This document shows positions 44,628 through 53,483 of a stretch of 64,000 nucleotides of DNA, in pieces (position 1 is the stretch's first letter; each line of letters starts with the position of its first letter). Source of the stretch: Ralstonia pickettii (GTDB taxonomy: Bacteria; Pseudomonadota; Gammaproteobacteria; Burkholderiales; Burkholderiaceae). Both the position numbers and the translations under genes were made by a program. The stretch covers positions 62,001 through 126,000 of the forward strand of contig NZ_JFZG01000024.1 in NCBI RefSeq assembly GCF_000607165.1, written 5' to 3'. Under the pieces are notes generated by a model. The model searched no databases and had not been told where the DNA came from. It was given only the letters and a program-made list of their open reading frames with translations.

Positions 44628-45830
44628 ATGTCCAATATCCTGCAATCCCAACTCGCCCGCCAAAGCGGCGGCAATGGCGGCCCGCGCCTGGACGGTCGCG
44701 CCATCCAGCAACTGTTCGTGCGCTACAAGGTGCTGGCGCTGCTGCTGGCCGTCGCACTCATCTGGGTCTTCTTCTACTTCCAGACCAACGGCACGTTCCT
44801 CAAGCCCAACAGCATCTCCAACCTGTTCCTGCAGATGTCGGTCACAGGCATGCTGGCCTGCGGCATGGTGTTCGTCATCATCGCGGGGGAGATCGATCTT
44901 TCGGTCGGTTCGCTGCTTGGCTTGCTGGGCGGGCTGGTCGCCATCCTCACCGTCAACCTCGGGTGGAACACCTGGCTGGCCGTGGGCACGGTGCTCGTGG
45001 CGGGCGCGGCCATCGGTGTGGTCAACGGCTTCATCACGACCAAGCTGCGTGTGCCCTCGTTCATCGTTGGCCTGGGCGGCATGCTGGCCTTCCGCGGCTT
45101 GCTGCAGTGGAGCACGGACAGCGTGACGATTGCCCCGGTGCCCGATGACCTCGGCAACCTCGCGCAGAGCTTCGTGCCGGCATGGCTGTCGTGGTCGCTG
45201 GCTGCTGTCATCGTTGTCGGCTCGGTTGTGCTGACCGTGCGCCGACGTCGCGAGCGTGCGCGCCTGTCGCTCTCGCTCACGCCGATTTGGGCTGATGGGC
45301 TGAAGCTGCTGGCCATCGCTGCCGCGTCGTTTGGCTTCGTCGCGGTGCTCAACGACGCCAGCGGTGTGCCGCTGCCGGTGCTGATCTTGCTGGTGCTGCT
45401 GGCCATCTTCTCGTACGTCGCGACACAAACAGTATTCGGCCGTCACGTCTACGCAGTGGGCGGCAACATGGAAGCCACGCGCCTGTCCGGCGTGAACGTC
45501 GGTCGCGTCAAGCTGCTGGTGTTCGTGCTGATGGGCCTGATGTGTGCCTTCGCGGGCATCATCACCACCGCGCGTTCGGCGGCGGGTTCGCCCTCCGCCG
45601 GTGTGGGCGGCGAACTGGATGCCATCTCCGCCTGCTTCATCGGCGGCACGTCGATGCGCGGCGGTTCGGGCACGGTGTACGGCGCGCTGATTGGCGCACT
45701 CGTGATGGCCAGCCTCGACAACGGCATGCAGCAAATGAACGTCGACGCCTCGTGGCAGATGATCGTCAAGGGCGTGGTGCTGGTGGTCGCGGTGCTGATT
45801 GACGTGCTGTCGGGCTCCAATCGCGGCTGA
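44628..45830 (+). CDS. xylH: Sugar ABC transporter permease, XylH-like
   Basis: A 400-residue inner membrane permease with about ten to eleven helices. VIIAGEIDLSVGSLLGLLGG and GSGTVYGALIGALVMASLDNGMQQMN are the conserved segments of XylH/RbsC permeases. The long N-terminal region before the first helix (about 40 residues) is a XylH feature. It starts 6 bp after the ATPase gene without a clear ribosome site of its own, suggesting translational coupling. Confidence 0.9.
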   Translation: MSNILQSQLARQSGGNGGPRLDGRAIQQLFVRYKVLALLLAVALIWVFFYFQTNGTFLKPNSISNLFLQMSVTGMLACGMVFVIIAGEIDLSVGSLLGLLGGLVAILTVNLGWNTWLAVGTVLVAGAAIGVVNGFITTKLRVPSFIVGLGGMLAFRGLLQWSTDSVTIAPVPDDLGNLAQSFVPAWLSWSLAAVIVVGSVVLTVRRRRERARLSLSLTPIWADGLKLLAIAAASFGFVAVLNDASGVPLPVLILLVLLAIFSYVATQTVFGRHVYAVGGNMEATRLSGVNVGRVKLLVFVLMGLMCAFAGIITTARSAAGSPSAGVGGELDAISACFIGGTSMRGGSGTVYGALIGALVMASLDNGMQQMNVDASWQMIVKGVVLVVAVLIDVLSGSNRG

Positions 45831-45985
45831 CCTCGGCGGCTGCCCCGTCGGCAAACGCCACACAACTCCTGGGCCCATCCGGCCCACCTTCCTGATCTGG
45901 AACGACACGGCGGCGCGCGATGATGTTGCAGCGCCAGCCGCCGGTCGCGCCTTTCTTTCCTTCATCCCGAACGGAATTCCACATC

Positions 45986-46912
45986 GTGGCTGACTACCAA
46001 ACCCCTGCTCGCGTTCTTGTGACCGGCGTAGCTGGCAACCTGGGCCGCAAGGTCGTCGAGGCGTTGGCCTCTGCCCCGTGGTGCACCTCCATCATCGGCA
46101 TCGACTGGGTCGCACAGAACGTCGAGTTTTCGCCGCAAGCGGCCCAACATTTCCAATGGGTCAAGGCCGACCTCACGCAAGCCGATGGTGCATGGACTGA
46201 TCTGCTGAGCAACGTCGATGCGGTCATCCACCTGGCCGCCATCCACTCCACGCCAGACGCAACGTGGGAGCAAGCGCTGGCCTCCTACGGCATGACGCTC
46301 AATGTGCTGCAGGCCGCTGCCACGCACGGCGTGCGCCGCTTCGTGTTCGCCTCGTCCAACCACGCGATGGGCGCGTACAAGGATCAACCCCTGGCCGGCA
46401 CCATCGGCCCCGGCAAACTCACCGCTGAACTGCCGCCCGCCCCAGGCACGCGCTGGAATAACGGTACAGAAGACGTCTACTCGCTCGCCTACGGAACGTC
46501 CAAGGCAATGGGCGAACGGCTCTGCAAAGCAGTAGGCGCCGTCTCCGAAGCCAACGGCGGCAAGCTATCGATCGTGTCGCTGCGCATCGGCTGGGCGCTG
46601 CCCGACGAGAACGACCCCAACGAGATCAACTATTCCGGCACCGCTGACACACCCGTGCCGACCGAGTTGCCCGATGAAGCCAGCCACGTGGCGCTACGCT
46701 GGTTCCGTAACATGTGGCTCTCGAATGGGGATTTGCGCCGGCTGTTCCTCTGCTCCATTACGGCCGACCCGGCGCGCTGGCCAGCACCGGCCATCGTCGT
46801 GAATGGCGTGTCGAACAATCGCGGAATGGATTGGGGCCTGGAGACCGGGCGCAAGCTGCTGGGGTATGACCCGCAGGATGATTTGTATGCGTTGATCAGA
46901 CAGCCGGCCTAA
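45986..46912 (+). CDS. NAD-dependent epimerase/dehydratase family oxidoreductase, uronate-dehydrogenase-like
   Basis: A 308-residue extended SDR. TGVAGNLGRKV near residue 12 is the dinucleotide site, FASSNHAMGAY resembles the active-site Ser/His segment of uronate dehydrogenases, and YGTSK (about residue 169) supplies the catalytic Tyr and Lys. Uronate dehydrogenase oxidises D-galacturonate or D-glucuronate to the aldarate lactone. Related enzymes act on other sugars, so the substrate is uncertain. The start is the GTG at 45986, with only a distant GGA; ATG codons at 45920 are not followed by conserved sequence. It follows xylH by 155 bp in the same direction. Confidence 0.75.
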   Translation: MADYQTPARVLVTGVAGNLGRKVVEALASAPWCTSIIGIDWVAQNVEFSPQAAQHFQWVKADLTQADGAWTDLLSNVDAVIHLAAIHSTPDATWEQALASYGMTLNVLQAAATHGVRRFVFASSNHAMGAYKDQPLAGTIGPGKLTAELPPAPGTRWNNGTEDVYSLAYGTSKAMGERLCKAVGAVSEANGGKLSIVSLRIGWALPDENDPNEINYSGTADTPVPTELPDEASHVALRWFRNMWLSNGDLRRLFLCSITADPARWPAPAIVVNGVSNNRGMDWGLETGRKLLGYDPQDDLYALIRQPA

Positions 46913-46939
46913 TCGCCACCTAACCGGCGGCCAAACTGC

Positions 46940-47980
46940 TCAACGCGCCGGCGCACAAGTCGATTCCCGAATCACCAACTCATACTGCAAGTTTTCGTGC
47001 ACCGAATGCGGCTTCAGGCCCGGTAGATGCGGGCGGTGGATCGCAATGAGCTGCTCCACAGCCGCATGCGCCATCGCCTGGATCGGCTGGCGCACGGTGG
47101 TGAGCGCCGGCCAGAGCTGGCGTGAGAGCGGCGTGTCGTCGTAGCCGCAAATGGAGAGTTCTTCCGGCACTTTGATGCCGCGTGCCTGCGCTACCCGGAG
47201 CACCCCGGCGGCCATGTCGTCGTTGCCCGCAAAGATGGCGGTCGGACGCGGCTCGCAGGAGAGCAACCGCTCAGCACAGGCAACGCCCGACTCGAACGAG
47301 TGCTCGCCCTGCTCCACCAGTCGTTCGTCGACTTCGATGCCGGCCTGCGCCATCGCGTCGCGATAGCCAAATACGCGCTGATACGCCGCGCCATGAGCGG
47401 GGTCGCACACCACGAAACCGATGCGGCGATGCCCGAGCCCGATCAGGTGCAGCGTCATGTCACGCGCAGCAGCACGGTCTTCGGTGTTGACCGACAACCC
47501 CTTGTGCTCGCGATCGGCCGGTGCCAGACGCACGTAGTCGATGCCCGCTTCATCCAGCGCCGTGATCAGCGACGGCACATCCGACACCGGTGGCGTCAGG
47601 ATGATGCCGGCCAGTGCTCGCTGGCGCGCACTCTGGATGATCTGCTCAGCGAGGTTCGGGTCGCGGTAGTTGCAAGGGGTCAGCAGCAGGCTGTAATCGA
47701 GCGCCTGGCAGGCTTCGAGCGCGCCGTGCTGAATGTTGACGATGTAGTTGTCGGAGGGGTTGTCGTAGACCAGCGCGATGATGTCGGCGCGCTTGCTGGC
47801 CAGTCGCCGGGCAGCCGGGTTGGGCCGATAGTCGAGCGTCTGCATCGCCTCGACCACCTTCGCGCGCGTCTTCTCGCTGATGTTGGGCTCGTGGTTGAGC
47901 ACGCGCGAGACGGTCTTGATGGACACGCCCGCATGCGCGGCAACATCATCGACGGTGACAGCTCCTGCGTTGCGCTTCAT
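46940..47980 (-). CDS. LacI family regulator of the sugar ABC cluster
   Basis: A 346-residue LacI-type repressor. VTVDDVAAHAGVSIKTVSRVLNHEPNISEKTR is the HTH (about 8-40), RRLASKRADII the hinge, followed by a sugar-binding sensor domain with NDDMAAGVLR and ICGYDDTPLSRQLWP. Convergent with the uronate-dehydrogenase-like gene. The two perfect ATTGACAGCGCTGTCAAT palindromes 5 kb away are the best candidate targets, since this is the only LacI gene in the cluster; no such site was seen before its own start. Confidence 0.87.
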   Translation of the reverse strand: MKRNAGAVTVDDVAAHAGVSIKTVSRVLNHEPNISEKTRAKVVEAMQTLDYRPNPAARRLASKRADIIALVYDNPSDNYIVNIQHGALEACQALDYSLLLTPCNYRDPNLAEQIIQSARQRALAGIILTPPVSDVPSLITALDEAGIDYVRLAPADREHKGLSVNTEDRAAARDMTLHLIGLGHRRIGFVVCDPAHGAAYQRVFGYRDAMAQAGIEVDERLVEQGEHSFESGVACAERLLSCEPRPTAIFAGNDDMAAGVLRVAQARGIKVPEELSICGYDDTPLSRQLWPALTTVRQPIQAMAHAAVEQLIAIHRPHLPGLKPHSVHENLQYELVIRESTCAPAR

Positions 47981-48023
47981 GGTCTGACGATGGTCTGGCG
48001 AGAGTGGTTCTGGAACACGGAAC

Positions 48024-48041
48024 GGGCGCTATCACGCGCCC
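48024..48041. terminator. Perfect GC hairpin between LacI and DMT genes
   Basis: GGGCGC-tatcac-GCGCCC, a perfect 6-bp stem with 6-base loop. It lies just beyond the DMT gene end (48093) on the minus strand and before the LacI gene. No T run follows, so an intrinsic terminator is uncertain. Confidence 0.4.
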
Positions 48042-48092
48042 GCCAATGTGCTCGATTTTACCGCCAACCCCCAAGCGGCGCGGCCAAAAAAA

Positions 48093-48986
48093 CTAACGGG
48101 CACTCAATCCCGAACTGCCGATCGGCAGCCGCACGATGCCTTGCGCCAGGCTCACGCCAAGCAGAACGAGGCCGCCGCCGATCCAGTGATAGCCGTGCAC
48201 GGTCTCTCCCAGCATCACCGCAGCCATGCCTGCCGTGAAGACCGGCATCAAGTTCATCAACACCGCCGTACGCTCGCTGCCGATGCGCTTGAGCCCTTGC
48301 ATCCACAGATACGACGCGACGATTGACGAGGCAATGCCCGCAAACACCACCAGCCCGATGCCCCTGGCCGGTACGGCCAGGCTGTGCGCCGTCATCGCCA
48401 CCGGCACAAGCATCACGACGGCCAGCAACACCTGCACGTACAGATTGAGCCACTGCCCGAACGGCAGCGCCCAACGGCGATAGAGGATGTTGTACAGCGC
48501 GTATGCAGTGGCGCCCGCAAGCACCAGCACGTCGCCGTGGTTGATGCCGCCATCGAACAGGTTGGCAGGTTCTCCGCGCCCCAGCAGGTACAGCACACCA
48601 AGGAGCGACACCACCACGCCCGTCACTGCCTGCGCCCCGACAGGCTGACGAAATACCGCCACGTTCAGGATCAGGCCCAGCATCGGGATCAGCGCCCCGA
48701 TCACGCCCATATTGGTCGCGCTCGTGCTGTGCGCCGCGTAATACGCCAGGCACTGGTACATCACCATGCCCAGCAGCGCGAGCACCGCAAAGCGCCGCCA
48801 CAGCGCCAGCACAGCCTGACGTTGACGCCACAGCGGCCGCACGCAGAAAGGCGTCAGCACGATGGCCGCCAGCAGCCACCGGTAGAACGAAATGGCCGCT
48901 GGGTCCACCACGCCGGCCGCGGCCTTCGACGCGATGGTGTTGGCAGCCCAGATCAGCACTGCCAGCAAGGGATACAGCACAGGCAC
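48093..48986 (-). CDS. DMT/EamA family transporter
   Basis: A 297-residue inner membrane protein with ten predicted helices in two EamA repeats, the fold of drug/metabolite exporters such as RhtA and YdcZ relatives. The start is the GTG at 48986, five bases after GAGGAGG; the longer frame to 49082 crosses the shared regulatory repeat. Divergent from an AraC regulator, so its export substrate is probably the regulator's signal. The substrate is unknown. Confidence 0.85.
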   Translation of the reverse strand: MPVLYPLLAVLIWAANTIASKAAAGVVDPAAISFYRWLLAAIVLTPFCVRPLWRQRQAVLALWRRFAVLALLGMVMYQCLAYYAAHSTSATNMGVIGALIPMLGLILNVAVFRQPVGAQAVTGVVVSLLGVLYLLGRGEPANLFDGGINHGDVLVLAGATAYALYNILYRRWALPFGQWLNLYVQVLLAVVMLVPVAMTAHSLAVPARGIGLVVFAGIASSIVASYLWMQGLKRIGSERTAVLMNLMPVFTAGMAAVMLGETVHGYHWIGGGLVLLGVSLAQGIVRLPIGSSGLSAR

Positions 48987-49025
48987 GACGGCCTCCTCGA
49001 ACAATGGAAGACCGCAGTTTAGTAA

Positions 49026-49059
49026 TGTCTGGTTCAAAACATATACTTCGAACCAGACA
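49026..49059. promoter_or_regulatory. Inverted repeat operator between DMT transporter and AraC genes
   Basis: TGTCTGGTTC (49026-49035) and its exact complement GAACCAGACA (49050-49059) are separated by 14 AT-rich bases. The repeat lies 40 bp upstream of the transporter GTG and 26 bp upstream of the AraC start. It probably overlaps one or both promoters and is the likely AraC binding site. Confidence 0.8.
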
Positions 49060-49084
49060 ACATCACCCCTCGAAAGCGACAACC

Positions 49085-49900
49085 TTGGCTGACACCCTGT
49101 ACACCGCCTACCGCGAAGCCGATCTACGCGTGCCGCAAGGCGCCCCGTTCTACTTTCGCTATGACCATTTCGAGCCCGAAACCGACATTGAGCCGCACAC
49201 GCACCCTTGGGGCCAGATCAACCGGATCAGCCTCGGTTTGATGGAGGTGGTAGTCGATGGCCGCAGGCTGACTGCGCCCGCCGAATACGTGATCTGGGTG
49301 CCGGCCAATCAGCCACATTCGGCATCGATCCGGCAGGCGACGGACTTCCTCTCGGTGTACATGGCCGAACCGCTTGCGCAGCGGTTGCCGCCCATGGCCT
49401 GCCTGATTCCACAAACGCCGCTGGTGCGCGCGCTGTTCGAAGACTTCACCACGCGTTGCATCACCGCCATGACCGAAGCGTGGGACCTGCGCCAGTTCGA
49501 GTTGCTGGTGGAAATGTTGGTGCGTGCCGGCCACGCCGACAGCTACCTGCCCGACAGCACCGATCGCCAGCTCGAGCCCATCCTGCACGCCATCCGCCTG
49601 GACCCCGCCGAGGCCACCACGCTGCAGCAATGGGCCGAACGCGTGCACAGCACCGAACGCACACTTGCGCGCCGCTTCCAGGCCGAGCTGGGCATGAGCT
49701 TCGTGCAATGGCGCAACCGCGTGCGCCTGCTGCGGGCACTGGTGTGGCTCAAGGAAGACCGCCCCGTGCAGGACATTGCGCTCGCGCTCGGTTATGGAAC
49801 GCCCTCGGCGTTTATTGCGATGTTCCGCAAGCAGGTTGGGTTTTCGCCAGAGCGCTATCGACGGCAGATGGGCGGCGAGACCGAACGCCCCGCCGCATAG
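49085..49900 (+). CDS. AraC family regulator with N-terminal cupin
   Basis: A 271-residue regulator: cupin-like sensor (about 10-100, with EPHTHPWGQINRISLG and PNQPH-like VPANQPHSA) and C-terminal AraC double HTH (about 165-265, with STERTLARRFQAELGMSFVQWRN and IALALGYGTPSAFIAMFRK). The start is taken as TTG 49085, because an in-frame ATG at 49025 would translate through the inverted repeat operator. This makes the start uncertain. Divergent from and probably controlling the DMT exporter. Confidence 0.85.
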   Translation: MADTLYTAYREADLRVPQGAPFYFRYDHFEPETDIEPHTHPWGQINRISLGLMEVVVDGRRLTAPAEYVIWVPANQPHSASIRQATDFLSVYMAEPLAQRLPPMACLIPQTPLVRALFEDFTTRCITAMTEAWDLRQFELLVEMLVRAGHADSYLPDSTDRQLEPILHAIRLDPAEATTLQQWAERVHSTERTLARRFQAELGMSFVQWRNRVRLLRALVWLKEDRPVQDIALALGYGTPSAFIAMFRKQVGFSPERYRRQMGGETERPAA

Positions 49901-50192
49901 GCCATCCGCACCAAGCGACCAAAGCGCGCGACCTCGTGCGCGTGCTTCGACGGTTCGAGCCTCAACCTTGGACGCTCCATGTGTATCGACCACAAAGAGG
50001 GCCAGTATCGACACGGGTGCGGGTGGTTTTTGATGCGTTGGCCACGCAGTTGAAGGCGCTTTGCCCAGGCTGAACAAAGGCAACACCGCACCGCAGCAAC
50101 TAAAAACAATTGTGAGAAACCGCGCCGCATCGCCGTTTGCGGGCCGCAGTGTCCTTTAGAATTCGCTCTGTTGCAGATTTGGAAGTCCACAC

Positions 50193-50726
50193 ATGCGCAC
50201 ACCTCGGTTCGCATCCGCCCGGATGCTGGGCAGCGCGCTCGCCCTGAGCACGTTGGCACTCAGCGGCTGCAGTTCGCTGATGTCGGAAGGCACGACTGCC
50301 GCAGCCGGCATCGGCGGGGCAGCCCTTGCTGCCAAGGTGACCGACAACGCGGCGGTGGCCACCGGCATCGGCCTGGGCGTGCAAGCCGGCGCACGGGCCG
50401 CGTTGCAACACAGCCAGCGTGTCGTCCACACCGAAACCCAAGACCACATCGCGCAGATTGCCGGCGCGCTGGCCGACAACACCGTCGGCAACTGGCAGGT
50501 CAAGCACCGCATCCCCCTAGAGCCAGACGAACACGGCCGCGTAGTGGTCACGCGTTCGATCAACGGGCCGCTCGTCAACTGCAAGGAAATCCTCTTTACC
50601 GTCGACGGAATGGAAGACGGCGCAGCGAAGGTCGACTTCTTCGTCGCCTCGATCTGCCATGACGGCAAGCAATGGAAGTGGGCGACGGCAGAACCGGCCA
50701 CGGCGCGATGGGGTTCACTGCAATGA
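50193..50726 (+). CDS. Hypothetical lipoprotein, paralogue A
   Basis: A 177-residue predicted lipoprotein with signal peptide and lipobox LSGC (Cys about 27). An Ala/Gly-rich segment (about 35-70, TTAAAGIGGAALAAKV) is followed by a soluble domain ending CHDGKQWKWATAEPATARWG. The C-terminal half matches the next gene product at many positions, so the two are tandem paralogues. No known domain was recognised; an envelope role is likely. Confidence 0.75.
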   Translation: MRTPRFASARMLGSALALSTLALSGCSSLMSEGTTAAAGIGGAALAAKVTDNAAVATGIGLGVQAGARAALQHSQRVVHTETQDHIAQIAGALADNTVGNWQVKHRIPLEPDEHGRVVVTRSINGPLVNCKEILFTVDGMEDGAAKVDFFVASICHDGKQWKWATAEPATARWGSLQ

Positions 50727-51220
50727 GCCGCGCGCGCTGGCTTGTAGCAGGGGGTGCGTGTCTGATGGCCGGTTGCTCGTCGGTGGGGCCGTTGACCGGC
50801 GCGGCAGCGGGCGTGGCCACGGGCACCGTCACGGGCAATCCGGCGGTGGCCTATGGCGTGGCCGTGTCGGTCAACGCCGCGACCGATGCCTCCATCAAAT
50901 ACGCAACGCGCAAATGGGCCGCCAGCGAGCAGGACGCGCTGGCGATGGCAGTCGGGCGATTGAGCGACAGCACGCCTTCGCTCAACTGGTCGCTCGAACG
51001 CATGATGGGCTTGACCAAGGCACACGGCCAAGTCGTGCTGGTACGCACGTTCACGACGCCGCTGGCCACCTGCCGCGAGGCCGTCCTGACCGTTCAGGAA
51101 GCCCTGGCTCCCAAAAATGCGCCCGGCGCCGGTTACACGATCTATGCGTGCCAGAACGGCACCACGTGGCAATGGGCGAACGCGGAACCCGCTGTGCCGC
51201 GCTGGGGCAACCTGCAATAG
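50723..51220 (+). CDS. Hypothetical lipoprotein, paralogue B
   Basis: A 165-residue predicted lipoprotein with lipobox MAGC (Cys about 18) and an Ala/Gly-rich segment. The C-terminal half (VRTFTTPLATCREAVLTV, CQNGTTWQWANAEP, RWGNLQ) parallels paralogue A (TRSINGPLVNCKEILFTV, CHDGKQWKWATAEP, RWGSLQ), including two conserved Cys. The ATG overlaps the stop of paralogue A as ATGA, so the pair is translationally coupled. Function unknown. Confidence 0.75.
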   Translation: MSRARWLVAGGACLMAGCSSVGPLTGAAAGVATGTVTGNPAVAYGVAVSVNAATDASIKYATRKWAASEQDALAMAVGRLSDSTPSLNWSLERMMGLTKAHGQVVLVRTFTTPLATCREAVLTVQEALAPKNAPGAGYTIYACQNGTTWQWANAEPAVPRWGNLQ

Positions 51221-51233
51221 CGCGCCTCGTACG

Positions 51234-51809
51234 TCAGGACTTGGCGGTAAGGCGCGTCACAGCGTCCTGCAGAAACCGCTTGCTCGCCTCGACAATCGTG
51301 CGCTGCATGGCCTCCTCCGGCATGGCACGCGCGATATGGATGGCACCCACGAGCTGCGCAATCATCGCCCACGCAGCATCATCGTCACCCAGACGCTGCG
51401 CCAGGATCGCGTGCCCTTTGCGCATCTCTTCCTGATACAGCTTGCGCACTGAAGCATCTGCACGCGCGATCTCGGCGGCAAGGCCGGGCACGGCGCAGCC
51501 TGCTTCGGGGTGCTTCACGTGGGCAAGGCACAGGTAGCGATCCAGCTCGAAGCGCAGCCAATCTTCGGCCGTATCGTGCGGATTGCCGGCCCACATTTCG
51601 CGACTGGCGGCAAGTTCGGCTTCGATCAATGCCTTGAGCCAATCCGATTTGGAGCCGAAGTGGCTATAGAACGCGCCACTGGTCATGCCGGCTGCCTGCG
51701 CAAGCGCGTCCACGCCGGTCGCGGCGAAGCCGTTCACCTTGACCTTGCGACCCGTGGCCTTCAGCAGCTCCTTGCGCTTTTCTTCCTTGTGACCGGGCTG
51801 GTATCGCAT
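51234..51809 (-). CDS. TetR family regulator
   Basis: A 191-residue TetR-type repressor. The HTH contains GVDALAQAAGMTSGAFYSHFGSKSDWLKAL (about 32-61); the C-terminal half is a ligand-binding domain of the TetR_C type seen near short-chain dehydrogenases. The ATG at 51809 follows AGGGGA; the frame can be extended to 51845 without support. Divergent from the SDR gene with a perfect palindrome in the gap. Confidence 0.88.
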   Translation of the reverse strand: MRYQPGHKEEKRKELLKATGRKVKVNGFAATGVDALAQAAGMTSGAFYSHFGSKSDWLKALIEAELAASREMWAGNPHDTAEDWLRFELDRYLCLAHVKHPEAGCAVPGLAAEIARADASVRKLYQEEMRKGHAILAQRLGDDDAAWAMIAQLVGAIHIARAMPEEAMQRTIVEASKRFLQDAVTRLTAKS

Positions 51810-51869
51810 GTTTTCCCCTGCTGTTTCCCGCTTGACACTATGCAACCAGTAGCATAATTTTATTTCCGG

Positions 51870-51881
51870 TAACGATCGTTA
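51870..51881. promoter_or_regulatory. TetR operator palindrome
   Basis: TAACGATCGTTA, a perfect 12-bp palindrome with near-matching flanks, 61 bp from the TetR start and 20 bp before the SDR start. TetR proteins of this type bind short palindromes of this form. Confidence 0.75.
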
Positions 51882-51900
51882 TTCTATAAACGAGGTGGAC

Positions 51901-52635
51901 ATGGAGACAAGCAAGAACAAGGCGGCCCTCGTCATCGGCGCCGGAGACGCCACGGGCGGTGCCATCGCCAGGCGCTTTGCCCGCGAGGGCTACATCGCCT
52001 GCGTGACACGCCGCTCGGCCGACAAGCTGCAACCGTTGGTCGAGGCGATCCGCGCGGAAGGTGGGCGGGCGCAGGGCTTCGCATCCGACGCGCGCAAGGA
52101 AGACGACGTCATCAAGCTCGTCGACGACATCGAGCGCGACGTCGGCCCCATCGAGGTGATGGTCTTCAACATTGGCGCCAACGTGCCGAGCAGCATCCTG
52201 GAAGAGACCGCGCGCAAGTATTTCAAGATCTGGGAGATGGCGTGTTTTTCAGGTTTCCTGGCAGGGCGCGAAGTGGCCAAGCGCATGGTCACGCGCGGGC
52301 GCGGCACGATCCTTTTCACCGGGGCAACCGCAGGCATGCGCGGCGCAGCCAACTTTGCGGCATTTGCAGGCGCCAAGCATGCGCTGCGCGCGCTGGCGCA
52401 GAGCATGGCGCGCGAGCTGGGCCCCAAGGGGATACATGTCGCGCATGTGGTGGTCGACGGCGCGATCGACACGGCGTTCATCCGCGAGAACTTTCCCGAG
52501 CGCTACGCGCTGAAAGACCAGGACGGCATCCTCAACCCCGAGCACATCGCCGAGAACTACTGGTATCTGCACACGCAGCCCCGCGATGCGTGGACCCATG
52601 AACTCGACCTGCGGCCCTGGATCGAGCGCTGGTAG
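51901..52635 (+). CDS. SDR family protein with altered catalytic motif
   Basis: A 244-residue short-chain dehydrogenase fold protein. The nucleotide loop is GAGDATGGA (about 12-20) and the NAG-like region is NIGANVPSS. The usual Tyr-x-x-x-Lys motif is FAGAK (Phe about 155, Lys about 159), so the catalytic Tyr is missing. The rest of the fold looks intact. It may use another residue, bind without catalysis or have a distinct reaction. ATG 51901 is preferred over GTG 51895. First gene of a two-gene unit with the isomerase below. Confidence 0.82.
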   Translation: METSKNKAALVIGAGDATGGAIARRFAREGYIACVTRRSADKLQPLVEAIRAEGGRAQGFASDARKEDDVIKLVDDIERDVGPIEVMVFNIGANVPSSILEETARKYFKIWEMACFSGFLAGREVAKRMVTRGRGTILFTGATAGMRGAANFAAFAGAKHALRALAQSMARELGPKGIHVAHVVVDGAIDTAFIRENFPERYALKDQDGILNPEHIAENYWYLHTQPRDAWTHELDLRPWIERW

Positions 52636-52684
52636 AAGCCTGTTCCAAGCCCATCGCAACATCACGACACCAGGAGACACACGC

Positions 52685-53272
52685 ATGAAGCAGGTCGAAT
52701 TCTTCTTCGATGTGGGCAGCCCTTACAGCTACCTCGCGTATCACCAGTTGCCGAAGATCGCGCAAGCCAAGGGCGCGGACATTGTCTGGCGGCCGATGCT
52801 GCTGGGCGGTGTGTTCCAGGCCACAGGCAACAGCAGCCCGGCGACGATTCCCGCCAAGGGCCGCTACTCCAATGTGGATCTGGAACGCTGGGCAAAACAC
52901 TTTGGCGTGCCGATCCAGCAGAACCCGCACTTTCCGATCAACACGCTGCAATTGATGCGCGGTGCGGTGGGCATGCAGTTGCGCAGCGATGCGGAATTCC
53001 ACCGCTACCTCGCCGCCATCTTCAGCGCGATGTTCGAGCACCCCCGCAATCTCAGTGATCTGCAGGAACTCGCTGCGGTGCTGGAAGCGGCCGGCATCTC
53101 ACCCGCGCTGATGCTGGAGCTTGTGCAGGACGACCGCATCAAGCAGACGCTGCGCAAGACGACCGAAGAGGCCGTGGCACGCGGCGTGTTCGGTGCGCCC
53201 ACGTTCTTTGTCGGCGACGAGATGTTCTGGGGGCAGGATCGTCTGCACTTTGTGGAAGCGGCACTCGCGTAG
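52685..53272 (+). CDS. 2-hydroxychromene-2-carboxylate isomerase family protein
   Basis: A 195-residue DsbA-like, glutathione S-transferase kappa-type protein. FFFDVGSPYSYLAYHQLPKI places the Ser that activates glutathione near residue 11; PHFPINTLQLMRG and GVFGAPTFFVGDEMFWGQDRL are conserved family segments. The prototype isomerises 2-hydroxychromene-2-carboxylate in naphthalene catabolism, but many members have other substrates. AGGAGAC precedes the ATG at 52685. It follows the SDR by 49 bp under the same TetR control. Confidence 0.88.
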   Translation: MKQVEFFFDVGSPYSYLAYHQLPKIAQAKGADIVWRPMLLGGVFQATGNSSPATIPAKGRYSNVDLERWAKHFGVPIQQNPHFPINTLQLMRGAVGMQLRSDAEFHRYLAAIFSAMFEHPRNLSDLQELAAVLEAAGISPALMLELVQDDRIKQTLRKTTEEAVARGVFGAPTFFVGDEMFWGQDRLHFVEAALA

Positions 53273-53483
53273 ACGCCCGCGGACGCTGAGTTAAGCGTCA
53301 ATCAGACGAGACATTAGAAAGTTTCACCTCAGATTGTTGGAGAACGAGCCGTTCTGGGGGATGCGCTTCCTGCGCGTCCTCTCTACGATGCGGGCGCGCA
53401 TTCGATGCGGGGGCAGCGCATCAGCCATGTGCGCTGTGGCATTGAAGCGGCTTTCCAAACTCCAATCAATAAAAAGGACTTTC

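Noticed and set aside
44301-45965. Minus-strand open frame of 554 codons across the xylG/xylH region
   Set aside because: Antisense to two clear transporter genes; translation is rich in His, Gln and Arg with no recognisable fold.
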